A DNA stretch of 64,000 bases from Demequina sp. (GTDB lineage: Bacteria; Actinomycetota; Actinomycetes; Actinomycetales; Demequinaceae), in assembly GCA_024707205.1 (NCBI GenBank), contig JANQAD010000001.1:372001-436000 (forward strand). The letters run 5' to 3'. This document shows, piece after piece, positions 34,504 through 43,616 of this stretch. The notes below the pieces were generated by a model. The model had not been told where the DNA came from. It saw only the letters and a program-made list of their open reading frames with translations, and searched no databases. Numbering within the stretch: position 1 is the first letter of the stretch; each line of letters opens with the position of its first letter. The position numbers and the translations under genes were made by a program.

Positions 34504-34764
34504 TCAGCTCTTCTTCGCGAAGACGGCCCGGCCAACGCCGAGCAGAATCACCGCGACCACGATCGAGATGAGCCAGCGGATCCAGTCGATCCCGTCCGTC
34601 TTGTCCACTCCGAAGAGCCCGGCGAGCCAGTACCCGATGAGCGCACCGCCGATGCCGGCGATCCAGTTGCCCCACCAAGGCATTCCGGATGAGCCTTTCT
34701 GGATGAGCGAAGCGATGATTGCCAGCACCGCACCAAAGACAAGCGTGCCAATGAGTGTCGCCAC
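34504..34764 (-). CDS. GlsB/YeaQ/YmgE-type stress-associated small membrane protein
   Basis: 86 residues from GTG 34764, which has GGAGGGAG upstream. Three hydrophobic segments: LIGTLVFGAVLAIIASLI, WIAGIGGALIGYWLAGLFG with the Gly-rich pattern of the family, and WLISIVVAVILLGVGRAVF. The central WWGNWIAGIGGALIG stretch supports the Transgly_assoc/GlsB assignment. Family members are small stress-induced membrane proteins of unclear mechanism. It is divergent from the DUF4126 gene. Confidence 0.8.
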   Translation of the reverse strand: MATLIGTLVFGAVLAIIASLIQKGSSGMPWWGNWIAGIGGALIGYWLAGLFGVDKTDGIDWIRWLISIVVAVILLGVGRAVFAKKS

Positions 34765-34859
34765 CAGTTGCTCCCTCCTCCCCCCGGCTCCCGACTCTCG
34801 GGCGCCACTTGCCACGCTATCGTGGGTGCGAAGATCACGCGCGGCAACAGGAGGCAAGC

Positions 34860-35537
34860 ATGGAAGCGTGGGCACTCGCCCTGCTGACGGGCTCGGGCTT
34901 CGCGGCCGCGTCGGGACTTAACGCGTTCATCCCGATCGTGCTCGTTGGCGCGCTCGCGCGGTTCACCGATGTCATCGTGCTCCCCGAGCAGCTGCAGTGG
35001 CTCGAGTCGTGGCCGGTCATCATCATCGGCCTGATCTTGCTTCTCAGCGAGCTCGTGCTGGACAAGATCCCTGGTGTCGACCACATCAACGATCTGCTGC
35101 AATTCCTCGTGCGGCCCGTGGTCGGCGGCGTGATGTTCGTTGCGACCGCCTCGGCCGACATCCAGGGCCAGTCCGACTTCTGGTTCCAGCATCCGTGGAT
35201 CGCCGGCATAGCCGGCGCGCTGCTTGCGCTCGGCGTGCACACGGGCAAGGCGGTCGCGCGCCCCGCCGTCAACGCCTCAACCGGGGGCACCGGCGCTCCC
35301 ATCGCGTCATTCGCGGAGGACGCGCTCTCGGTGGCGCTGTGCCTCGTCGCGCTCTTCATCCCGATCCTCGTCCTGGTCTTCTTCATCTTCCTTGCGATCG
35401 CGCTGTATCGCATCGTCACCACGGGTCGCCGCAGGCGTCGGCGCCGGGCTCAACTCGAGGCCGCAGGTCGCGCAGAGCGCGAGGCGCAGGCGGAGGCCGG
35501 CGGCCAGACGTCGTGGTGGCGCGGCCGCTGGCGCTGA
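34860..35537 (+). CDS. DUF4126 family membrane protein
   Basis: 225 residues from ATG 34860, after AGGAGG. The first half (GSGFAAASGLNAFIPIVLVG, WPVIIIGLILLLSELVLDKI followed by PGVDHINDLLQFLVRPVVGG) is the DUF4126 core. The second half has two hydrophobic segments (AGIAGALLALGVHTGKAV, LSVALCLVALFIPILVLVFF) and ends in a very basic, then Ala/Glu-rich tail (TTGRRRRRRRAQLEAAGRAE). Function unknown. Its stop is 3 bases from that of the convergent TetR gene. Confidence 0.83.
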   Translation: MEAWALALLTGSGFAAASGLNAFIPIVLVGALARFTDVIVLPEQLQWLESWPVIIIGLILLLSELVLDKIPGVDHINDLLQFLVRPVVGGVMFVATASADIQGQSDFWFQHPWIAGIAGALLALGVHTGKAVARPAVNASTGGTGAPIASFAEDALSVALCLVALFIPILVLVFFIFLAIALYRIVTTGRRRRRRRAQLEAAGRAEREAQAEAGGQTSWWRGRWR

Positions 35538-35540
35538 GCC

Positions 35541-36104
35541 TTACAGCTCGAGCCCGGTGATGGCGGACGCGGACGCGAGGAATGCGCCCTTCACCTCGTC
35601 AGCCCCATCGAGGTAGCCGCCGACGAGAGCCGCATCGCGCAACAGCACCAGAGACCCGGCGACTTGCGCGGGATTGGCGAGCCCAGCGTCGGCCACAAGG
35701 GCGAGCAGCGTATCCCTGAACCACGAGCGGTGCCGAGTGACCACTTCCCGAACCGGCGACGCCGGGTCCGGGTACTCCGCGGCCGCGTTGATGAACGGGC
35801 AGCCTCGCGTGTGGCGGCGCTCGATGTCGTCCGCGATGCCGTGGATCACGGCGCTCAAGAGTTGGCTTGGCGTCAGGGAGGGGTCCGACGCCGCCTCGAA
35901 GTAGCCACGGATCGTCGCGTCCTCGCGGTCCAGGTAGGCGACGACGAGCGCCTCCTTGCCCTCAAAGTGGCGGTACATCGTTGCGCGCGTGACCCCGGCC
36001 TCGTCGAGGATGCGGTCCACGCCGACACCGTGGATTCCCTCGCGATAGAAGATGTCCGACGCTGTGGCGAGAAGCCTCTCGCGCGCCCCGCTGGTGGTGG
36101 TCAT
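35541..36104 (-). CDS. TetR-family transcriptional regulator
   Basis: 187 residues from ATG 36104 (a GTG three codons upstream is possible). N-terminal HTH: ARERLLATASDIFYREGIHG, then VDRILDEAGVTRATMYRHFEGKE. The ligand domain contains RRHTRGCPFINAAAEYPDP, a motif of the YxaF/LmrA-like TetR_C subgroup. Two copies of an AGAACG-N2-CGTTCT palindrome lie between it and the divergent hydrolase, so it probably represses both. Confidence 0.88.
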   Translation of the reverse strand: MTTTSGARERLLATASDIFYREGIHGVGVDRILDEAGVTRATMYRHFEGKEALVVAYLDREDATIRGYFEAASDPSLTPSQLLSAVIHGIADDIERRHTRGCPFINAAAEYPDPASPVREVVTRHRSWFRDTLLALVADAGLANPAQVAGSLVLLRDAALVGGYLDGADEVKGAFLASASAITGLEL

Positions 36105-36119
36105 GGCGTTCACGCTAGT

Positions 36120-36133
36120 GGAACGTTCGTTCT
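36120..36133. promoter_or_regulatory. TetR operator copy 1 (GGAACG-TT-CGTTCT)
   Basis: Nearly perfect inverted repeat (one mismatch) 16 bases upstream of the tetR start. It repeats the site at 36183-36196 in inverted form, which strongly suggests both are bound by the same dimeric repressor. Confidence 0.7.
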
Positions 36134-36182
36134 GCTGGAAAGATTTCCTGGCTCGATCGTAGGTTGGGGAATAGACTCAAGT

Positions 36183-36196
36183 AGAACGAACGTTCT
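36183..36196. promoter_or_regulatory. TetR operator copy 2 (AGAACG-AA-CGTTCT)
   Basis: Perfect 6-bp arms with a 2-bp spacer, 43 bases upstream of the hydrolase start. Its spacing from copy 1 (63 bases) places one site at each of the divergent promoters. Confidence 0.75.
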
Positions 36197-36238
36197 GTCT
36201 CACAAGCGGAACGATCCGTCACTACCAAGGAGAGAATC

Positions 36239-37075
36239 ATGAGCACCATCACCGAGCGCGAGGCCCAAGAGGTGAGCGCCGCCAATGCATCCGGCAAGCA
36301 GCCCGTTGTCTTCATTCACGGGCTGTGGCTGCTGGCGTCGAGCTGGGACGCCTGGCGCGAGCGCTTTGAGGCAGAGGGCTACGCGACCGTGGTCGTGGAC
36401 TGGCCAGGGGACGCGGCATCGGTCGCAGAGGCCCGGCTCGGTCACGACTCGCTCGCCGGCGTCGGCGTCCAAGAGGTCACCGACCACATCGCCCAGGTGG
36501 TTCGCGGCCTGGATCGCAAGCCCATCCTCGTCGGCCACTCGTTTGGCGGGCTGCTGGTGCAGCGCATCGCGGACCTGGGCCTGGCCGCGGCGTCCGTCGC
36601 GATCGACCCGGCGCCGTTCAAGGGAGTGCTGCCCCTTCCGAAGTCGACGCTCAAGGCGTCCTCCCCCGTGCTGAGCAACCCCGCAAACCGCAAGCGCACC
36701 GTCACGCTGAGCTTTGACCAGTTCCGCTACGGATTCGCGAACGTGGTCAGTGAGGATGAGGCCAAGTCCCTCTACGAGCAGTTCCACGTCGCCGGTCCAG
36801 GGCGCCCGCTGTTCCAGGCGGCCGCGGCTAACTTCAACCCCAACGCCACCACCAAGGTGGACGTCAAGAACCCCGAGCGTGGCCCGCTGCTCATCATCAA
36901 CGGAGCCGAGGACCACATCGTCCCCAACGCGGTCGCGAAGGCAGCGTTCAAGCTGCAGTCGAAGAACCCGGGCCGCACCGAGTTCCGCGAGATCCCTGGG
37001 GTGGGGCACTCGCTCGTCATCGACTCGCGTTGGGGCGACGTGGCGGACGCGGCGCTTGAGTTCATCCGCTCGTAG
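36239..37075 (+). CDS. Alpha/beta hydrolase
   Basis: 278 residues. FIHGLWLLASSWDAW forms the oxyanion-hole strand, GHSFGG carries the nucleophile Ser (about residue 101), INGAEDHIVP carries the acid, and GVGHSLVIDS carries the catalytic His, so the triad is complete. The cap region includes FDQFRYGFANVVSEDEAKSL. The substrate is unknown; the family includes esterases and non-haem haloperoxidase-like enzymes. A strong RBS (AAGGAGAG) precedes ATG 36239. Control by the divergent TetR gene suggests induction by a small hydrophobic compound, possibly its substrate. Confidence 0.88.
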   Translation: MSTITEREAQEVSAANASGKQPVVFIHGLWLLASSWDAWRERFEAEGYATVVVDWPGDAASVAEARLGHDSLAGVGVQEVTDHIAQVVRGLDRKPILVGHSFGGLLVQRIADLGLAAASVAIDPAPFKGVLPLPKSTLKASSPVLSNPANRKRTVTLSFDQFRYGFANVVSEDEAKSLYEQFHVAGPGRPLFQAAAANFNPNATTKVDVKNPERGPLLIINGAEDHIVPNAVAKAAFKLQSKNPGRTEFREIPGVGHSLVIDSRWGDVADAALEFIRS

Positions 37076-37085
37076 CGGGAAGCGA

Positions 37086-37113
37086 AAGGCCCGGTCCATC
37101 CGGACCGGGCCTT
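37086..37113. terminator. Bidirectional intrinsic terminator
   Basis: 12-bp perfect stem AAGGCCCGGTCC / GGACCGGGCCTT with a 4-base loop. It lies 11 bases after the hydrolase stop and just downstream of the convergent tRNA-Lys; TTCTCGTT follows on the + strand. Confidence 0.88.
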
Positions 37114-37121
37114 CTCGTTGG

Positions 37122-37194
<73 letters not shown>

Positions 37195-37262
37195 ATGGCG
37201 CGAGTAACGAGTTTATCAGCAACGACCGCAGGCGCGAAACCGAAAAGCGGCCCGCTGTCGCC

Positions 37263-40200
37263 TCATCGAAGCTGCTTGATCTTGTCGAACCACGACGCGG
37301 CCACGAGCAGCAGCGTGCCCACGATCAGGAACGCGAAGAGCCGGAACACGAGGTTGGTGCCCACCACAACCTGAAGCACCGCAACGAGGATCGCGGTGAC
37401 GGCCGTTGCCGCGACCGGAGCGAACCAGCGTCGGTTCATACCCACCAAGGCCAGCACCACCATCACGAGGGTCAGCCAAGCGGTCCGCGCCATGCTGTCA
37501 GGATTCGCGAGCAGCGCGATGTAGCTGGGAACGAGGAGTATGGCAAGGCCAGGACCCAAAGCAGCGAGCGAGGGCACCGATGGCTTGGCCCGCATCCACT
37601 GCGCCCCAAGCGCGAGCGCGCACAGCGCAGGAGCGAGGGTGTACGCCTCGATCGCCGACAGGTCCGCGCCCCACGCGATGAGGGCTACGCCGAAAGTCGC
37701 GGCGATTGACGCGAACCACTTTCCTTCCGGCACGCCGAGGATGGTCAGGGCGAACCATGCGACGCCAATGAGCAGCAGCGAGACCCCGGCCGCCGTGAAC
37801 GACTGCGCGAGCACGGGGGCCACGATCATCGCCGCGCTGAGCACCCACGGGAGCACCCGCCTGGACGCGATGGATGCCGTCCGCCACAGGAGCGCCCCCA
37901 TGCCGATGAGGCCTACCGTGCCTGCGGGTGCGGCAGCCCATTCGCCGGGCGCGCCACCGATCGCGTACGCGGTTGCGGCGGCCGCGAGCGCCGCGGCGAT
38001 AGGCGCGGCGATGATGGCGAGCACCGGCGGGTGCTTGGCGCGCCGCCACACCACTACAAACGCGACGCCCGCGAGGGCGGCCGCGGCCACGGCCACGAGC
38101 ACCCAGTCGTGCGCGGCCCATCCGAGCGCCGCGACGCCGGCGATCGCCGCACCCTTCGCTCCGCGTGGTAGCCGTGCGCCCACGGCGAGCGCCACGAGTT
38201 CGAAGGCGACGAGAACAACCACCACGGTCCACTCGGTGGTCCACGCAAGGCCGAGCGCGAGCACACCGGCGAGGATCGGGCCCGCAAACCGGGCGATGGG
38301 CGGAATGCTCACCAGTCCGATCGCGAGGAGGATCAGGGTGGCCCCGCCCGAAGGTTCGATTGGCGAGGAGACGTCAATGTAGAGGTGCTGTACGAGCTCA
38401 TTTGCGCCGACGATGGCGGCCGTCAGCGCCGCGGGCAGGGCCACGAGCCAGGCGGGAAGCGCTCCAAGCCACAGAGCGTCCGGCGGTGCGAATCGCCGCA
38501 CCGCCCGCGAGCGGGCGAGCCAAGCCACCACGCCGGCGATCGCGACGGCTGCGGGAAGCTGCCATTGCTCGTCGATGAGTCCGGCCGCGTGCAGCACCAA
38601 TGGGACGGCGGTGAGCAGCACCGCTATCGCCGGAATCGCGGCTCGACGCCACCGGCGGGCCATGCCAACAAGCACCGCGAGCGCGATGGCGAGCGACACC
38701 GCTCCCGCCTGCCACGAGAGGTGCCCGGTCGATGCGTCCAGCGCGCCATCGACGGCACACAGCGTCAGGCATGCGGCGGCGGCAATACGGGCGACGCGCC
38801 TGGTCAACCGATTTACGAAGACGCCCGAGGGGCGCACGGAGTACGTCACCGCCAACGCGAGCGCCGCGGCGGCGGCCGTGACCGTCTTGGCCACGGCGGC
38901 CGCATCGACGGACGCCCATCCGAGGTCCTGAACCACCATGGAGACGCTCGTCATGGCCGCAACCGCGGTCACAAGCAGCGCCCAGCGCAACGCGCGCAGC
39001 GCCGAGCCTCTCCACGGCGCGGACCACCCAGCTGCCTCCCACGCGTCCAGCACTCTTGGCCCCGCGAGGAGCGCCGCGGCTACGGCGGCCTGCGCCACGA
39101 GCGTCCACGGGTCAAGGAACGGGCCCGTCTGTTCGCGCGTGTGATACGGAAGTTCCAGCACCGCCGCGAGACCACCCGCGAGCGTCACGCCGGCGCCGAG
39201 AACCAGCGCGGGTGCTGCACCCAGCCCGGCGAGAACACGGCGGCGGGCGCGCAGCGGTATCCACAGCGCTACCGCACCGACCGCAGAGGCGACGGCGAAC
39301 GCGGTGATGACAGCAGCGTCGGCCCGTAGGGGGAAGACCAGGCCTAGGCCGGTAGCCAGCAGCACCGCCGGAGGCAGCGCGAAGCTGGGCCACCGGACGG
39401 AGCCGACTCCGAGCACAACGATCGCCGCGACTGCCACACCAAGCGGAAGCCACACGGGATTCTGGGGCGCCGCGACGTAGCCGAGCGCGTTGAGGCCGGC
39501 GAGCGTGGCGAGCGCCGCGGAGCCGACGCCGTTCACCGTGGAGGCGGTGGACTCGCGCCACATCAGGATGCCGGGCAGGATCGCCACTGCGGACACGAGA
39601 ACGAACAGCGGCACGGCTCCCTCCAGCCCGATTCCCCACTGACCGGCGGCCGCCCCAGCGAATCCGGCCGCCGCCACGATGAGCGCGACCGCGCCACCGA
39701 GCGGGAGCGCTCGCGCGGCACGAGCGGGCATGTGCCAGCGATGCCACGCCGCGAGCGCAAGCGCGAGGGACAGCGTCGCCACGTCCCACCAGGGATCGCG
39801 GCCGCGATCGACTTCACTGTTCACCACGGTGACGACCGTCGCGACCGCGGAGCCGACGCCACAAGCGACCCCCGCCGCTATGGCAGGCGTCAGGCCCACG
39901 GCTACCGGCAAGTGGAGGGGCTGCGGCAGGCGCCAACCTGTCCACGCGATGGCGCAGGCCGCCGCAGTGAGCACGGCCGCCTGGAGCCCCGCGCTGGCGT
40001 CAAAGCGGGCGGCAACGGAGGCCGCGAGCGCGGTCACCGCCGCTGTGGCGAACGGGAGGGTCCACCACGGCACGGCGCGTGCACGGGCCGCGAACACCGC
40101 GAGTGGCGATGCCGCGACCAGCACTGCGAGCACAAGCGCGAGCTCCGAGATCACCACCGCCCAGTCGGCGTGCACCACGGCGGTGACGAGGAAGGCCAGA

Positions 40201-41927
40201 ACTCCCACCTCGGTGAGGATGCGGGCCTCTCGCTCCCACCACACGCGGGTCATCGCGGCCAACCCCACGGCGGCAATGGCGAGAGCGACCGCGACGGACG
40301 AGTGATAGAAGCGCGACCCGGTGAGCTCCGCGATGCCGAATGCCGTGATTCCGGCGCCCACCACGACCATGACGGCGCCCACAGAGGTGGCCACGCGGAG
40401 CACGCCCCACGTGAGTTTCCAGAGCCGCAGGGTGGCGATCGCGAGGCCGCACAGGAGGGCGGTAACGCCGGCCCATAGCTGAGTGTCGGGCACGTATGTA
40501 CCAGCGAGGATGCGGCCAACGGTGATGCTGAGCGCGTAGCCGGCGCTCGCAACAGAGACGACAACGAAGGCCGGCGCGACTCCGGCGAAGAGGGGCCTCA
40601 GCACGCGTCGCGGCAACCACCTGCCTGCCGCCAGCACCGCGGTCACGGCCGCAGCAGACGCTGCCGCCTGCGGCCACACGCTCGCTCCAAGTCCTGCCGC
40701 CAATGCCGGTGTCATGAGGGTGAACAGGAACGCCGCTGGCCCCGTGGCAAGCAGCTGCCAGCGGGTGGCGAGTCCGGAGAGCGCGAGCACGGGGAGGAAT
40801 CCGAGCGCCGCCTCGAGGGCGCCGCCCTCACCGAACCACACCCAGAACGGCACGGACGCGCCGACGACCACGAGCCAGAGCACGGAAGCCCACGCAACCA
40901 CCGACTTCGCCACGGTCCACTTCCACAGGCGGTGCGTGGCGGCGAGCGCGGTCGCCGCTGCCGTGCCAGCGATGATCCATACGGGCATTGCGCCAATCCC
41001 GCCGGAGGCGTTCGACGCTCCGTCAGCCGTGGAAGTCGCCGCGAACGTGAAGCTCGCCACGGAACCCGCCATGGCGAGTGCCGCGGCGGACCCCACCCAC
41101 GGGATCCCGAATCTCGACAGCACCAGCCCGGCGATCCCCGCGATGAGGAGCGCGGCCGCAGCATCGAAGCTGCCGAGCACGCCGGAGTCTCGGAAGTATG
41201 CGATTGCCGAGACGCCGGCAAAGCCCATCGCGACCACCCCGATGGCGCCGCTCGACGTCTGCAGGCCGAGTCGCTTGACCCACACAGAGATCCCCGCGAC
41301 AAGCACCCCCACGGCGAGCACGACGGTACCCCGAGCGGCGGGGCTGAACGAGGTCCACGCCAGCGCGACGAACACGATGGCGGCGGCTACCAGCAGCGAC
41401 GCTCCCGCGACGCCGAGCATCGCCGGGGCGGTGAGAGCCTCGCGAGCGGCGGCGGCACGAGCCGAAGAGGCCTTGGGCGCACGGGTCCGTTCCGGCTCTG
41501 GTGAGGTTGTTGGCATAGGTGCTGTCGCCACCGGAGGCGCTGTGGGCGTGGGCGCCGTGGACGTGGGCGCTGTGGACGTCGTGGCCGTGGACTCAACGGC
41601 GGCCGGAGAGGCGAACTCGGACCACCCACTTGCCTGGGGGGCGGGCGCAGCGGCCGGAGCTTCGACCGGCGCAACGGCCGGTGCAGCGGCCGTCTCGCGA
41701 ACTCGCTCCGCGTAGTACTCGCGATAGTTGGCCCACTCCCGCCACTCGGCGGCGAGAGCGTCATAGCGTCCCTGAAGCGTGGCTATCGCGTCGTCGGCGC
41801 GGAACACCGCCTGCGCGGGCTTCCCAACCAGGTCGGCGCCACACGTACGGCACCGTCCGCGCGCGTCGGGATTGAGTTGCGCCTGGCACGCAGGGCATTT
41901 GTGCGGGACGTACCTGGCTGTCGCCAT
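37263..41927 (-). CDS. Giant multi-pass membrane protein with N-terminal zinc ribbon (SCO7613-like)
   Basis: About 1554 residues from ATG 41927 (GTG two codons earlier possible; the RBS GAGAGGGGGG serves either). The N-terminus has a rubredoxin-like zinc ribbon (CPACQAQL and CRTCGADL), a short helix (LQGRYDALAAEWREWANYRE) and a Pro/Ala/Thr linker of about 80 residues. The remaining about 1350 residues are almost continuous Ala/Val/Leu-rich hydrophobic segments, several dozen in number, with short loops and no charged motif. This layout fits the actinobacterial SCO7613 C-terminal-domain family, whose function is unknown. No transporter signature is seen. It has 58 bases to tRNA-Lys downstream and is divergent from bcp. 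Confidence 0.8.
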   Translation of the reverse strand: MATARYVPHKCPACQAQLNPDARGRCRTCGADLVGKPAQAVFRADDAIATLQGRYDALAAEWREWANYREYYAERVRETAAAPAVAPVEAPAAAPAPQASGWSEFASPAAVESTATTSTAPTSTAPTPTAPPVATAPMPTTSPEPERTRAPKASSARAAAAREALTAPAMLGVAGASLLVAAAIVFVALAWTSFSPAARGTVVLAVGVLVAGISVWVKRLGLQTSSGAIGVVAMGFAGVSAIAYFRDSGVLGSFDAAAALLIAGIAGLVLSRFGIPWVGSAAALAMAGSVASFTFAATSTADGASNASGGIGAMPVWIIAGTAAATALAATHRLWKWTVAKSVVAWASVLWLVVVGASVPFWVWFGEGGALEAALGFLPVLALSGLATRWQLLATGPAAFLFTLMTPALAAGLGASVWPQAAASAAAVTAVLAAGRWLPRRVLRPLFAGVAPAFVVVSVASAGYALSITVGRILAGTYVPDTQLWAGVTALLCGLAIATLRLWKLTWGVLRVATSVGAVMVVVGAGITAFGIAELTGSRFYHSSVAVALAIAAVGLAAMTRVWWEREARILTEVGVLAFLVTAVVHADWAVVISELALVLAVLVAASPLAVFAARARAVPWWTLPFATAAVTALAASVAARFDASAGLQAAVLTAAACAIAWTGWRLPQPLHLPVAVGLTPAIAAGVACGVGSAVATVVTVVNSEVDRGRDPWWDVATLSLALALAAWHRWHMPARAARALPLGGAVALIVAAAGFAGAAAGQWGIGLEGAVPLFVLVSAVAILPGILMWRESTASTVNGVGSAALATLAGLNALGYVAAPQNPVWLPLGVAVAAIVVLGVGSVRWPSFALPPAVLLATGLGLVFPLRADAAVITAFAVASAVGAVALWIPLRARRRVLAGLGAAPALVLGAGVTLAGGLAAVLELPYHTREQTGPFLDPWTLVAQAAVAAALLAGPRVLDAWEAAGWSAPWRGSALRALRWALLVTAVAAMTSVSMVVQDLGWASVDAAAVAKTVTAAAAALALAVTYSVRPSGVFVNRLTRRVARIAAAACLTLCAVDGALDASTGHLSWQAGAVSLAIALAVLVGMARRWRRAAIPAIAVLLTAVPLVLHAAGLIDEQWQLPAAVAIAGVVAWLARSRAVRRFAPPDALWLGALPAWLVALPAALTAAIVGANELVQHLYIDVSSPIEPSGGATLILLAIGLVSIPPIARFAGPILAGVLALGLAWTTEWTVVVVLVAFELVALAVGARLPRGAKGAAIAGVAALGWAAHDWVLVAVAAAALAGVAFVVVWRRAKHPPVLAIIAAPIAAALAAAATAYAIGGAPGEWAAAPAGTVGLIGMGALLWRTASIASRRVLPWVLSAAMIVAPVLAQSFTAAGVSLLLIGVAWFALTILGVPEGKWFASIAATFGVALIAWGADLSAIEAYTLAPALCALALGAQWMRAKPSVPSLAALGPGLAILLVPSYIALLANPDSMARTAWLTLVMVVLALVGMNRRWFAPVAATAVTAILVAVLQVVVGTNLVFRLFAFLIVGTLLLVAASWFDKIKQLR

Positions 41928-42029
41928 CGTCACCCCCCTCTCGGTTGAGCCGACTGTAGCGATTTCGCGGCGCTCCCGCAGAGTCCTGTGGACAGCCGTT
42001 GTTGGTTCGTGACCCAACCGTCGCTTGGC

Positions 42030-42059
42030 GTGACATTGGCCCTGGTCAGAGCGGATACC
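42030..42059 (+). promoter_or_regulatory. Candidate sigma-70-type promoter of bcp
   Basis: -35-like GTGACA (42030-42035), 18-base spacer, -10-like GATACC (42054-42059). Transcription would start within a few bases of the GTG codon at 42069, and no Shine-Dalgarno sequence is visible, so the message may be leaderless, which is common in actinobacteria. Weak -10 match; tentative. Confidence 0.35.
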
Positions 42060-42068
42060 GTAAGCGGC

Positions 42069-42539
42069 GTGACCCGCCACCTTCTCACCCCCGGCGACCT
42101 CGCTCCAGACTTCACGGCACCCACAGACACGGGCACATTCACCCTGTCTGAGCAGCGCGGCAAGACGGTGATTCTCTTCTTCTACCCCGCCGCGATGACC
42201 CCCGGCTGCACCAAGGAGGCGTGCGACTTCCGCGACAGCCTCAGTGCTCTCAATGCCGCCGGTTACGAGGTCGTCGGCATCTCGAAGGACTCCCCAGAGG
42301 TGCTCGCCGAGTTCCGCGCGCAGGAGTACCTCACGTACGCGCTCGTGTCCGACGAGGACCTCGCGATCCAGAACGCCTACGGCGCGTGGGGCGAGAAGAG
42401 CCTCTACGGCAAGCTCATCGACGGCACCATCCGGTCCACGATCGTCGTCGGGCCCGACGGCCGCGTCACCAACGCGTTCTACAACGTCAAGGCGACCGGC
42501 CACGTTGGGCGCCTGCGGCGGGACCTCGGCATCGAGTAG
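42069..42539 (+). CDS. bcp: Thioredoxin-dependent peroxiredoxin, BCP type
   Basis: 156 residues. Thioredoxin-like fold with FFYPAAMTPGCTKEACDFRD, where the first Cys is the peroxidatic residue and the second, five residues later, the resolving Cys of atypical 2-Cys BCP enzymes. VVGISKDSPEVLAEFRAQEY and RSTIVVGPDGRV follow. It reduces peroxides using thioredoxin; a thioredoxin gene lies 1.8 kb away. GTG 42069 (VTRHLLTPGDLAPDF) is chosen because the conserved family N-terminus begins there. Confidence 0.93.
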   Translation: MTRHLLTPGDLAPDFTAPTDTGTFTLSEQRGKTVILFFYPAAMTPGCTKEACDFRDSLSALNAAGYEVVGISKDSPEVLAEFRAQEYLTYALVSDEDLAIQNAYGAWGEKSLYGKLIDGTIRSTIVVGPDGRVTNAFYNVKATGHVGRLRRDLGIE

Positions 42540-42561
42540 GCCTCGCGTATCCTTGACGCGC

Positions 42562-42643
42562 GCGCGAGTGGCGAAATTGGCATACGCGCTGGATTTAGGT
42601 TCCAGTGTCCTCGGACGTGCGGGTTCAAGTCCCGCCTCGCGCA
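42562..42643 (+). tRNA. tRNA-Leu (TAG)
   Basis: 82 bases, class II with a variable arm (TGTCCTCGGACGT). Acceptor GCGCGAG pairs with CTCGCGC, the anticodon loop ATTTAGG gives TAG, and the T arm is GCGGGTTCAAGTCCCGC. CCA is not encoded. Its last 19 bases overlap the 3' end of the convergent prolyl iminopeptidase gene. Confidence 0.95.
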
Positions 42644-43584
42644 CGTGGGGCCGCCAGCAGGCGGTCCATCGCGGCCGCAACGAACTCAGCAGTTCCCGCC
42701 CCAGAGTGGCCGGCCCCCTCGGCTACGGCGAGGCGGCCGTCCGGCAGTGCCTTGAGTAACTTCCACGGGATGCCCACTGGACCCGAAACGTCGTGCCGAC
42801 CGTGGATCATCTCCACTGGGCAACCGACCTCCCCGGCGTGATCCAGTACCCAACGGTCGGGCAGGAAGGATCCGTTGGCCCACGAGTGCGTAACCTGGCG
42901 GGCGAAGGCGAAGGCGAAGTCCGGGTCGTCGTAGCGGTCCCAATGTGTCCAGTCGGGGGCGAGCGAGACGTGGGTGTCCTCCCATCGGCACCACGCCGCG
43001 GCGGCGGCCGCTCTGACCGTCGGTTTGGCGCTGCCAAGCAGGCGAGCGTACGCGGCGGGGATGTTGCCGTCCCTCTCACCCGGCGGCAGGTGACCCACGA
43101 ACTCGTCCCACACTTCCGGGAAGATCGCACCCACTCCCCTGGTGATCCACTCGACCTCTTCGTGCGCTCCCGTGGTGACCGAGAGGAGGCACAGTCCGTC
43201 AACGCGCTCAGGGTGCGCAATCGCGTACGCGAGCCCAAGGGTGCAGCCCCACGACCCGCCGACGACCGTCCAGGTGTCGACTCCGCTAGCGATGCGCAGA
43301 GCCTCGATGTCCTGAATCATCTTCTCGGTCGTGATCACGCTCAGGTCAGTGTTGGGATCCGCGGCCGACGGCAGCGAACGCCCAGCGCCGCGCTGGTCAA
43401 ACAGGACGCCTCGCCACCCTGGTCGCGAAACGAGCCTGCGATGCCCCGGCGTGATCCCTGAGCCCGGTCCGCCATGAAGCCACACCGCGGGTCTACCTTG
43501 CGGCTCCCCCACCTCTTCCCAATAGAGAGTCTGCCCGTCCCCGACATCGAGCATCCCACTCTCGCGAACCTCTGGCACGTCCAT
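42625..43584 (-). CDS. pip: Prolyl aminopeptidase (proline iminopeptidase), S33 family
   Basis: 319 residues from ATG 43584 (eight further upstream codons are open). AVWLHGGPGSGITPGHRRLV is the family oxyanion-hole motif; FDQRGAGRSLPSA, the nucleophile elbow GGSWGCTLGLAYA and GRHDVSGP with EGAGHSG supply the other features, so Ser, Asp and His of the triad are present. It releases N-terminal proline from peptides. The last codons (APRARGGT and stop) are read antisense through the 3' end of tRNA-Leu. Confidence 0.92.
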   Translation of the reverse strand: MDVPEVRESGMLDVGDGQTLYWEEVGEPQGRPAVWLHGGPGSGITPGHRRLVSRPGWRGVLFDQRGAGRSLPSAADPNTDLSVITTEKMIQDIEALRIASGVDTWTVVGGSWGCTLGLAYAIAHPERVDGLCLLSVTTGAHEEVEWITRGVGAIFPEVWDEFVGHLPPGERDGNIPAAYARLLGSAKPTVRAAAAAAWCRWEDTHVSLAPDWTHWDRYDDPDFAFAFARQVTHSWANGSFLPDRWVLDHAGEVGCPVEMIHGRHDVSGPVGIPWKLLKALPDGRLAVAEGAGHSGAGTAEFVAAAMDRLLAAPRARGGT

Positions 43585-43616
43585 GTCGTCATCGTATGGG
43601 CGGCGCACGCACCAGA

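Noticed and set aside
41928-42680. N-terminal extension of the giant membrane protein frame to about 1805 residues
   Set aside because: The extension runs antisense through bcp and tRNA-Leu; the zinc ribbon starts right after ATG 41927 with a good RBS.
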